Shown piece by piece: positions 31,773 through 41,732 of a stretch of DNA of 64,000 nucleotides. The notes below the pieces were generated by a model, which was not told the origin of the DNA, made no database searches, and saw nothing but the letters and a program-made list of their open reading frames with translations. The DNA lies in assembly GCA_017506865.1 (NCBI GenBank), contig JAFCMP010000539.1:585045-649044 (forward strand), given 5' to 3'. A program made the position numbers and the translations under genes. Numbering within the stretch: the stretch's first letter is position 1; each line of letters begins with the position of its first letter. This DNA is from Tribonema minus. Taxonomy: Eukaryota > Sar > Xanthophyceae > Tribonematales > Tribonemataceae.

Positions 31773-34168
31773 CAGCCAACACACTGTTACGACCGCGCAG
31801 CACCGGCCGGCTTTCTCTCTCCTCGCGCGAGGCTTCTTGCAGCCAGACGGTCATGAACGTGACTGGCGATCATGTGATCACGTGACCATCGGAGTTCAAC
31901 ATGGGGCGGGCGGCAAAAAACACTTGGGGCACTTCCTGCTTCATAAGCCAAGTCTTGGCGCATGTGATCCGCAGTGCTGCCCACGTCGAGCAAGGTGTAA
32001 TCTGCCAATGCGCCATACATTTAACATATCATGACACTGATCCAATGTGAGCGCACAAAACAGGCATTCTAGCCTAATCAGGTCTTTTGCAGAGTCACCG
32101 CCCATTGCTGAGTGATTGCTGGACAGTGGCTATGCCATACCCACATGCAGTGGTGCAGGTGATAGGGCTCCAAAAAGTGCCCAAGTGCAGCCTGTAATTG
32201 CCGTAGGCGAGGGGCTCTGCATGCATTTCTTACTTGTAAGGCATGCGCTATCCACACTTTCGGGTGCGGACGCGGTCCGCGTGCTGATTCTGGCGTGGCA
32301 TGTTCGTGCGCGTGTAGAGGGGCCCGGCAGTGTGTGGCTACTTCAGGTGTAGTTCAACTCAGAATTGGAGAACAAAGGGTATGACATGGTCACTTTCGAG
32401 TTGTCGGCGGTTGATGTAGAAGTATGCTGCTCTGACGTTGCTACTTCTGCCACAAGCCATGATGCACGGATGCATGTGATACATAAGTTATGCGTATCAG
32501 ACACATCAGCCCCTTTGTTCGTTTGAGCTTGCTGGCACCTAGGAAGCTTCATCAGCGCTCAAAGCATTCTATGTTGCCAAAGCGCACTGCACTTAGACTG
32601 CGCTTCATTAGCATATGCCTCTACACTGCCCCCCTCCCCATGCTGCGCCCCCTTTGCAACAGAAGGCAAGCACATGGTGGCAGCGCGCAGCAGCGCTGTT
32701 GTGGTCTGACTTGCCCACTCTATGACGGGGTTTTAAGGCCGGACGAGGTGCCGATGGTTCGACGCCCAAGCGCCGTCGGCTGCGTGAGCTATGATCATCC
32801 CCTTTGCAACAACGACCTTTCGCGCCAGCGAGCCAAGCGCTCTGCTGGTTGCATATGCTCGGCATCACAAACTGACACCATTTTTCAACTGTAACATTGT
32901 CAAGAACATACCTGCAGCCCCTGGAGGCCTTCCCTTCTTGACATTTTGCCAAACGCAATGGCAATATGCGAAGACAAGTGCACTGCTGCATGCCAGTGGC
33001 TGACATCTATCAAAGCGCAGGCAAGACACACGAGTTGTGGCGCGACAGGTGGAGATCATTGCAGAGGCCATGCATGCGGGCGAGACGAGCGCTGCTGCAT
33101 GAGCACAGTTACTTCAGCTGTCATATTAAACAAACTGCCAAATGCACGCGAGTATCATAGCCGTCAACAAGTGCATTCACCGCATGCCCCCGCGCAAAAT
33201 GCCCACTATCTGGGTCACATGTACTCATGGTTCAGTTATGATACAGCTGAAGCGCTCAACCTACCCTTGACACAGCCAGCCTGACTATGCTTGCGACACA
33301 CATTTCTTCGATCCCGACAGCTCTGCGTTCTACACTATCACGCGAGTTCTGGCTACACATGTTTGCACTTATATGGCGTGCTGAGCGCTGCCCCTGATCA
33401 CAGCTGCCAGCTGCAGCCGGCTGTGCTTCTGCGTTTGAAACTAGCGCCGCCTGTCAAGATCAGACAAGAGCGGAATTGCAGACGATTAACACCGCTCTAT
33501 GAAATCTGTGAATATATGTCACAGGCAATGATGCAAACTGAATGCTTTATTCGTACATGCAGCTGTCACAACCGTCATGATGCGGTTTCATTGCAGTGAC
33601 CAACAATGAAACTGTCAATCATAGTGCAAGTGCAGCCTGCTGCCAGTGCTCTGACACGGATACACTGCGAAGTTGGTGTACCGGCTATCCAGCCGTTCAT
33701 GTGCACTCAACAAGCTACCTTCAACTTTGACAAACACAACACCGTCGAGGCATGCTAGCTGTGAGGCAAGGCGGCGCTCGCATATTCACTGATGGTAGTG
33801 CGCTGAACATCGATGTCGAACGCTCAGAGAAATTCTAAGCGCCTTAAACGCGCTCCAGCATGAACACTGTTGAGTGCTCCAACTTCAAGACAGTAGCTGC
33901 CAATACAAAGGATATGCAAGATATGCAACGTAGGAGGCTTACATCATACGCTCAAAGACAGACGCACAACAGTGAGTGCACATTTGCTGTTGCCAAGCCT
34001 AGCGTCAGCGTGACATGCGTGCACAGTGTTAATACCATAACAGCGAGAAACATCCACAATCCGGGGCTCACCTAAGCAACCTTGAAGATGAAGTCGTCCC
34101 AAGCTTGTCGGACATCAAGATGCAGTGCTCGGGACTTGGCGGCATGCCGTTGTGGCCCATGCGTCTGG
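31773..34168. other. Spacer between cluster copies A and B
   Basis: Non-coding as far as I can see. Contains the cluster-specific homologous blocks noted above and no transposase or RNA gene that I recognise. Confidence 0.5.
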
Positions 34169-35637
34169 CTAGCCCGAGGCAACAGTGCCCGCCTTGCGTT
34201 TCTTGCTGGTGGTCACAATGCCGCAGGTGGGGCACTCTGAGCGCTGGCTGCCTCCACCGCTCTCCTGCCACCTCGTGAGGCACTCTGAATGGCACCTGTG
34301 GCCGCAGGCGCCGCTTGCGGTTGTTTTCGCCTTTGAGGCAAGGCCCATGAGGCAACTGCGCAGTCGTGGGGCATGGTGGCCCTGCGTTTGCCCTTGGCAC
34401 TGGGGGCGCAGGGCTTGGCGGTGAGCACCAGGCGATGCCACACGGCCATGTTGCCGCACTCGCTGACGCGATCGTAGGCGTTGCGGGCTGTGCGCCAGGG
34501 GCTGCGCATGAACACGCCATCTTTTTTGGCACCCTCGTACATCCAGAGGCACGCCATGAGCCCGCAGGTGCGAGGCTGGAAGGCACTCCCGCACAGCGAA
34601 CACAGCGGACATTCGCAGCGCGATCCGAGTGTGAACGCGGCCATGCCCACCTGGTGGATGACCATGGAGTTGCGCGCTGGACACCCTGCCTTGCGGCAGT
34701 AGCCCTCCATGTTGAGCCCCTCGCACGCAACACGCCAGTCGGGCGCGTCTGCGGTCAACTGGATGTGCTTGATGGCTCTGCTGCGGGACACGTCAGCGAA
34801 AGGTAGTGCCATCCTGCCGCAGCCTCCATCGCTCGCGGGAAACAAGTCCAAAGTGCTCCCATTTTCAATTCCAAAGTCAGTGAGAGTGCAGTCTCTATGC
34901 AGCCTGTTGCCATCATAAAGAAGCCTCTGTAGATCGCGTGGTGTGCCGTACTGGTCCTCGACGGCATCTGTGATGGTGTCTATGAGGGTATCAATCGTGT
35001 CCGAGCGGGACAGGTGCACTGTGAGTTGCTGTCCAGCCGATGCCTCAATATAGACCTTAACATAGATGGTCATGGTCGTGTCGGGCGCATTTTCTGCCAC
35101 TGCATGCAGCGCCATGGCGCACGCTAGGCTCGCCAGCTTCTGCAACTGCTTAGCTTCTGCGCAGCTTCGCTCCCCCAGGGGCTGTCATGAGCACCACGTC
35201 CCTACCGCGGTCGAGGCGCAAACCTGCTGCAACTGCCCCAAGGACATCGGCAACTGTGTGGGAAGGCTTCTGTGTCAGCCGCAGGGTGCGCATGTTGCCG
35301 TTGCCGAGGTCCACCTCGACGGTAAGCTTGATGTGCTCTGGCAGCACTTGGGCGGTGAAACGAGGATGCAGGACCTCGCCACTTGACTCCTCGTCAAGCT
35401 CGAAGACCAACTCGTTGATGATCTTGGTGTCGGGCAGCAGACTCCCCCGAAACCACAGGTCGACCAGAGTGCGCCCCGTCTGAGCATAGAAACGCCGCTT
35501 CACATTGGCGACGGTGTCTGGGGTCAATATCTGTAGGGCTCCTACGCCCTGGTAGCAGCTCAGCGGCGTTTTCGTATTTGTAGGAGTCGGCCAAAGGCCC
35601 AACTCAACAAAGCGCGCAGCTGGACCTTGGTGCTCAT
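34169..35637 (-). pseudogene. Ubiquitin-like repeat plus RING gene, cluster copy B (decayed)
   Basis: Same domain order as copy A. The ATG at 35637 starts MSTKVQLR but the frame shifts by two bases almost at once; the next part (ELGLWPTPTNT to VLMTAPGGAKLRR) is in another frame. A second shift near 35148 leads to the ubiquitin-like and cysteine-rich part (FADVSRSRAIKHIQL, CGLMACLWMYEG). A third near 34350 puts the RING (CGHRCHSECLTRW, CPTCG) in yet another frame, ending TSKKRKAGTVASG. RING ligands are intact. With three disruptions this is most likely a pseudogene, though one recent enough that every domain is still recognisable. Confidence 0.8.
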
Positions 35638-38028
35638 GCTGCGCCAAAAACTTCAAACAAAGAGTGAACGCACTTCAAGTCTCCATTGAAGTTGTTGCTC
35701 GAACGGAAGTCGCAAAGCGCCTTGCAAAGCAAGGGATGTCGACGTAGCACGCTGACCGCTTGCAAAGCACCAATCAGTGAAGTCCCTGCTGTCGGGCGCA
35801 GGTGCTCAACGTGATGCGAACGCGGACACAAAACCGTGTGATATCCTCAGCGCTGCGCCGTTGCACACCTGCTCGCAGTGATGAATGGTGTACTCACAAG
35901 CTGTGGCTACAGGATGCCAGGGGGAGCCCATGCCAGAAAGTACGTGCGCGCCGTCCTGCCTTTACGCCTGCAGCTGCCGGTAATGCATCACCGCAGTGTA
36001 GCGCCGCCAACAGTTTTTCTGAAGCCGCACAGAGGCGTAGTGTCGAAGGGCAACATGCAGCGCGCACGTAACGTCGGTACGGATGAATATGGTCTACTTT
36101 TGTGCTGGTGATGCTGGCACCATAATGGCAAAATGGTTGACTTGTGGAATGACAACATGTCAATCTGGTTATTGCATGATGTCAGCAAGCAATTGCCTGC
36201 AAACTGTGTCACCGCGCAAATCTTCATATCGCGTGTTGCATGCAAGACCCATTCATCAACCGACATTACCCCATGCACGCAGTTGATAACCTGGATACCA
36301 GTCAACTTGGGCAACTCATTGACTGGAATGGTTTGCTCTAGACTATGTGGGCAAACTGCGCTTCTGTGAAAACAGACGAGCGCCCTGCCACCATGATGCG
36401 AAGTTTTTCTGACTTCAGCTTCAGACCAGCTTTGACATCACAGTCGCAAGGCACTCATCACCTGCAAAGTCAGAACATTGACATCGCGCGTGCACCTTTG
36501 GAGCAATGCCATCCCCTGCACTGTTGCAACTCATGAGCATTAATGTCAATTGACAACCTGAACGCATGTCGCCAGTTTGAAATGTACCATCAGCGCCACG
36601 CATAGCCTATGCAGCCATCTGGGGGGCTCTCCTGTGTGTGCCATGGCAACTTGTCGCAGTTTGAGCTGATGCGCAGTCAATACTCATTACATATGTGCAA
36701 CCAATGGCGCGCACGGGCTGCGACTTGAAAACAGTTGCACATGACAAGTTTATGGGGGGTAACAACAGCTTTGTGATGGCGCTTCAACAATGCCGTTCCC
36801 TAAGTCATGTGCAGCCAAGGTGCGATTGACGGCACGCTTCAAAATGGTTCGCCAACTCTGAAGGGCGCGTGGGTTCGAGATCAAGGAAGAAAATGCAGAA
36901 CGCAGCGTGTTCAGCGTGACGGCACCCGACAGAAACAGCACCAAAAGGTTGTACCCAACTTGAAACATTGCACATTGGCATGGCGGGATTTACAAAGCCA
37001 TATTGGTCCCTCAGGTTGACATCCTGATAGCTGATGAACTCTGCATAACGCAAGGCTTCAGCAATGTGGCGTGCGCTGCTTACATTTTGGATGCAGTTCG
37101 CGGTGCTGCGAGTGGGTATGTCTGCGTGCGGGAGGGGGGGGCGGGTGTCAGAGTTTGACCAAGCAGTGTAGATAAGACTGGGGTATGAGCAACTTGGTGA
37201 TTTCATATGTGTCGGCGGCTATCAGTGTATGCTGCGTATATCGGCTCTTGCACGTACTTCCATGATATATCATGGACGCATGCAAGTTGTATACACATGC
37301 ATGCTATTTCATGCATTCAAATATATAATGCCCCTTTGTGCATTTGTTTGAGCTTGCTGGCACCTAGAAAGCTTTGTCAGCGCTCAAGGCATCCCATTGC
37401 TGCCGGACCGCATGCTCAGACTAGTAGTACGCTCCGCTAGCTGCCTCTGCACTGCCCCTTGGAGTCGCCCAGCTGCGCCCCCTTCGAAACAGAATGCAAG
37501 CACACCGTGCGCCATGGCAGCACGCAGCAGTGCTGTTGCTTGGACGCGCATTCAGTGCAAAGTCGGTTAAGCAGGCTGCCCAGGCATGCATGCACTCGAC
37601 AAGCTGCCTTCAACTTCAACAAACCCAATTGCCGTTCAGGAAGCTAGCTGTGAGGTAAGGCAGCGCTCTATTTTTTTTGTGATGGCAGTGCTCAAATATT
37701 GACTGATGGCAGCAGTGCTCTGAACATGATGTCAAATGCCTGTAAAACTCAAACCACCTCAAATGCGCATCGTTCTGAGCGCTGTCTTCTGCTCCAGCGT
37801 CAAGAAAGCAGACGCCAATACACTGCACTTCAAGAACCGAGGCTCACATGAACACGCTCAAAGACACAACAAAACAGTAATTGCGCCTGCAGTTGCCAAG
37901 ACTACCGCCAACGTAACAGGCGTGCACAGTGCTGAACAGTGAGAAACATCGACAATCAAAAGGGGCCTACCTGAGCGATCTTCAAGTTGAGGTGGTCAGG
38001 CTGTCGAACGGCGAGGAGCGGCGCTGGC
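35638..38028. other. Spacer between cluster copies B and C
   Basis: Non-coding as far as I can see. The right half is homologous to the A-B spacer; the left half (about 35700-37200) has no visible counterpart, so an insertion may account for the larger spacing here. Confidence 0.5.
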
Positions 38029-38059
38029 TCATGGGAGGACTCCGTGCTTGGTGGCGCTC

Positions 38060-38315
38060 CGCACCACCCGCGAGTCTGGCTGGCCCTGCGCGACAGCGCC
38101 CGCTTTGCGCTTCCTGATCGTGACGCCACACAAGTCTGGCCGGCCCTGCGGGACAGCGCCCGCATTGCGCTCCCTAGTCGCGGCGCCGCGCGAGTTGGGC
38201 CGGCCCTGCGCGACAGCGCCCGCATTGCGCTTCCTGATCGCGACGCCGCGCGAGTCTGGCCTGATCGCGGCGCCGCGCGAGTCTGGCCGGCCCTGAGCGA
38301 CAGCGCCCGCTTTGC
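38060..38315 (-). repeat. 60-base coding minisatellite in the tail of copy C
   Basis: About four copies of a 60-base unit (GGCCGGCCCTGCGCGACAGC, then the CGCTTCCTGATCGCGACGCC stretch) encode a 20-residue repeat rich in Arg, Ala and Gly. A shortened unit lies near 38258-38283. Absent from copies A and B. Confidence 0.85.
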
Positions 38316-38584
38316 GCTGTGTAGGCATGGCGACGCACTCGGGCAGGGGGCACTCTGGGCGCTGGCTGCTTCCGCCGCTCCCGCCGCTCTCCTGCCACCT
38401 TTTGAGGCACCGTGGGTGGCACCTGTGGCCGCACGCAATCGTGGTGGTCTCCGTCCTTGGGGCGCAAGGCAGTCTGCACACGGCACAGGCGTTGTATGAA
38501 ATCGCCCCGCCTTGGCCCTTGGCGTTGGGGTCGCGGGGCTTGGCGATGAGGACCAGCTTACGCCACTCGGCCAATGGACCAATG

Positions 38585-39015
38585 GGATCCGCTCCGCTCA
38601 TCCGCGACCCTGAAAGCCAAGAAGCAACCGAGGCCCTTGTCCATAGTGAAGTCTCCAGGGCAGAACTGGTATTGAAGATGGGTTGTGACAGGCTGTAGCC
38701 CTATGTCAGGGGCATCTGCTGACTACTCAGTTGTTGAACTTGATGTTAATCCTGATGTGATTTTGTACTTCAACGGTGATATTCTTACTTCAACTTCATG
38801 CTAACTTCAACTGCCATATCACTGCTCAACATGCAATAGCACGGCTCCACCCGTCTCAACTTCAACAACCAATAGCTCTTCTGGTGCGTCTGAGTGAGGC
38901 CAACAACCTACTATCATCAAACCTCCACAGTTTGAGTGTCTTGACTGACCTCACTATAGCATAAGCGCTCGGTTGCTTTTTGGGTTTCAGGGTCGCGGAT
39001 GAGCGGAGCGGATCC
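38585..39015. mobile_element. MITE-like insertion with 69-base inverted repeats
   Basis: The arms 38585-38653 and 38947-39015 are reverse complements of each other with few mismatches, starting GGATCCGCTCCGCTCATCCG in both directions. They flank about 290 bases of low-GC DNA without a coding frame. The insert sits in copy C exactly between GNMA and EWRKLVL, which are adjacent in copies A and B. GGCC borders both sides and may be a short target duplication. No transposase, so non-autonomous if it is a transposon. Confidence 0.7.
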
Positions 39016-39315
39016 TTGGCCATGTTGCCGCTTGCGCTGATGCGGTCGTACGTGTTGCCCGCTGTGTATTCGGGGCTGGTTATGCGCATGCCATTCTTCT
39101 TGGTGCCCTCGAACATCCACGAGCACGCGTAGAAGCCGCAGGTGCTCGGCGCGATGGTTCTGTAGCAAATGGGGCATTTGCAGTCCGACGCGTCGGTGTC
39201 ACGGTCGTCGAGACTCAGTGTGAAGGCGCCCATGCCCACCTGGTGGATCACCGGCTTGTTGCGCGCTGGGCAGCGTGGCTGGTGGCACGTACCCTCTATG
39301 TTGATCCCACCGCAC

Positions 39316-40097
39316 GCAACACGCCAGTCGGGCGCGTCCTCAGTCAACTTGATGTGCTCGACGGATCTGGTGCGGGACACGTCAGCGAAGAGTACTCCGC
39401 CAATCGCGCCGCCACCGCCGCCTGCTCTGAGGCGCAAAATGAAGTGGACAACACTCTCGTGCTTAATCCCGTAGTCCGACAGTAGGCAGCCCATCGCCAG
39501 CTGCTTGCCTTCAAACAAAAGACTCAGCTGCTTGACTGGAAGGCGCGTAACGCCTTCGATGGCCTCCTTGAGGAAGTCGACTGTGTCCGAGCAGGACAGA
39601 CCTTCCACAGTGAATATCCGCTGTGTCGACACGTTTTGCACGAAAAATTGAGTGCTGGTGTCCGGTGGCACTGCATGCAGCGTCATGGTGGCTGCCAGGC
39701 TCTGCAGCAACACGCCAGTGGGGCGCGTCCTCAGTCAACTTGATGTGCTCGACGGATCTGGTGCGGGACACGTCAGCGAAGAGTACTCCGCCAATCGCGC
39801 CGCCACCGCCGCCTGCTCTGAGGCGCAAAATGAAGTGGACAACACTCTCGTGCTTAATCCCGTAGTCCGACAGTAGGCAGCCCATCGCCAGCTGCTTGCC
39901 TTCAAACAAAAGACTCAGCTGCTTGACTGGAAGGCGCGTAACGCCTTCGATGGCCTCCTTGAGGAAGTCGACTGTGTCCGAGCAGGACAGACCTTCCACA
40001 GTGAATATCCGCTGTGTCGACACGTTTTGCACGAAAAATTGAGTGCTGGTGTCCGGTGGCACTGCATGCAGCGTCATGGTGGCTGCCAGGCTCTGCA
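39316..40097. repeat. 391-base direct duplication inside copy C
   Basis: Two adjacent copies, 39316-39706 and 39707-40097, differ at only one base that I can find (CAGTCGGG against CAGTGGGG). They cover the third ubiquitin-like module and the start of the cysteine-rich domain. The near identity means a very recent event or an assembly artefact. Confidence 0.9.
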
Positions 40098-40587
40098 GCT
40101 TCCTCAGCTGCTTGCGCCGGCACAGCTTCGTTCCACCCGCCATGAGCATTATGTCGCCGCTGCTGTCGAGACCCAGACCTGTGGCGACTGCTGTAAGGAC
40201 GTCAGCAGCAGTGGCGGTCGGCTTCTGCGTCAGGTGCAGGGTGTGCTGCTTGCTGTTGCCGAGGTTCACCTCAACGCTGAGCTTGATGTGCTCTGGAAGC
40301 ACTTGAGCCGTGAAGCGAGGATGGATTTCGCCTGTTGCAGACTCGTCAAGCTCGGGGACCAGGTCGTTGACTGTCCCAGAGTCAGCCAAGAGTAGGCCTC
40401 GATACCACAGGTCGACTAGAGTGCGACCCTTTGAAGCAAAATAGCGCTTCACATCTTTTACAGTGTCTGTGGTCCATATTTGTGTGGAGCCCACGCCCTG
40501 GTAGCAGCTCAGCGGGAACTGCTGCACGTCTGAAAAAGTTGGCCAAAGGCCTACCTCGACGAAGCGCAGCGTGGCCGTGGTGCTCAT

Positions 40588-41732
40588 GGCTGCAGAATGA
40601 CGACGCAGAAGCGCTGCAGGAGTGTGATCGAAGAGATCAACAACACTAACAGACCTGTTTTGCCTCCCGCCAATTTTTGATATTTTTTTTTTTACTTCGA
40701 AGGCCGACACACTCTTTGTGAGCAAGCTGCCGTTGAGCACTGATACCATGATCAGTTATCATGCAGCCTCTCAGGACATGACAACATGAATTGCTCTTCT
40801 GCATCAACTGTTGCGATCAGCATATACTCGACGCATTTCATATGCCCGTCGCTATTGCTTCAATCAAAAGGCACAAGCCCACAGAGGGTAGCAGCAATGA
40901 AGGCACACCCCAGCTTTGCCCGGCAAATATGCGCAATTGGAGCATGCCAACATCACATATGTCAGAGTTCGTCGTGGCAATAATGGTCAACTGTAAATGA
41001 CAATCAGCACAACACATATGCGCTAGGCAGCACACAGTGCTATTGAAAGTTTACCGGCAGACGCCAGCGTGACGCGAGTGCTGCCTTCGATACAGCCTCG
41101 TCAACCGCCCTCATTGCTAAAGGCATGGGTGGGCACAACCGCCAGCAACGCGACAGAAGAAAAGAATGAGCCGCACTTGACCACCACCCGCACCCCCCCC
41201 CCCTCGCCCCCATGTCTGACCCCTTCACCCCCCTGCTCGCCCCCTCAAGTTCGCTCCTGTAGTTGGTCTCAACGACCAGCCCGATACCCCCACAAAATCT
41301 TGCGCGCTGACCCCCCAAACAACACAGCAACCACGGCTCCCAGACGCTCCCTCACAGAGAAGGTCAACCCAGGGCGCTCTGACATATCAGAGCGCCGCAC
41401 ACAACAGGAACGCTTGCGGCCATCTGCCCCCCCCCGCACGCTACAAGGAAAGCCCCCCATCTCCCCCCCCCCCCCCCCCCCCCAAGCCCCCCACGCTACG
41501 AGGACATGGGGATTTCTTCATAGGCGGGCTGACAAAGCCACCCAAGGCCCATCCCTCCCCCTTTTCTGACCCCCATGATCCTCCTGTGGGAGCTCCATCG
41601 GCAGTCGACCATGGTGGTGGCGTTGATGCAGCAGCTGCTTTTGGTCGGAGAGCCATGGTGCTTGGCGGCCACTCTGGTTGTGAAGAAAAGCGGAAGGTGG
41701 TACGGCTTTTACGGTGCGCGCCAGCGCGGCGG
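40588..41732. other. Intergenic region between the RING cluster and the sterol methyltransferase
   Basis: Holds a T11 run near 40683-40693 and a C21 run at 41463-41483 within a C-rich stretch. It should contain the 3' UTR of the sterol methyltransferase. No further gene seen. Confidence 0.5.

Larger units (their letters stand above)
29560..37980. repeat. Homologous spacers of the ubiquitin/RING tandem cluster
   Basis: Sequence on the 3' side of each gene is also repeated. The block with AGACAAGA-CGGAATTGCAGACG occurs at about 29618 and 33461. The block GACTGATGGCAGTGCTCTGAACAT (split; variants) occurs at about 29885, 33787 and 37698. GTTTGAGCTTGCTGGCACCT occurs at about 32519 and 37347. Each gene plus its flank was therefore duplicated as a unit of about 3.9 kb, with later divergence and insertions. 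Confidence 0.7.
38029..40587 (-). pseudogene. Ubiquitin-like repeat plus RING gene, cluster copy C (interrupted and partly duplicated)
   Basis: Starts MSTTATLRFVEVGLW at 40587 and reads cleanly through two ubiquitin-like modules and a third (VEGLSCSDTVDFLKEAIEG). A 391-base direct duplication (39316-40097), whose length is not a multiple of three, then breaks the frame. The second half of the duplication continues into the cysteine-rich domain (GINIEGTCHQPRC, CGFYACSWMFEG). A 431-base inverted-repeat insertion (38585-39015) separates that from the RING part (NACAVCRLPCAPRTET, CGHRCHPRCLKRW). The tail is a 20-residue repeat (RKAGAVAQGRPDSRGAA and variants). Without the duplication and insertion the coding sequence would look well kept, so both events seem recent. 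Confidence 0.8.

Noticed and set aside
36850-36885. GGTTCGAG word reminiscent of a tRNA T-arm
   Set aside because: No matching acceptor or anticodon stem could be paired around it.
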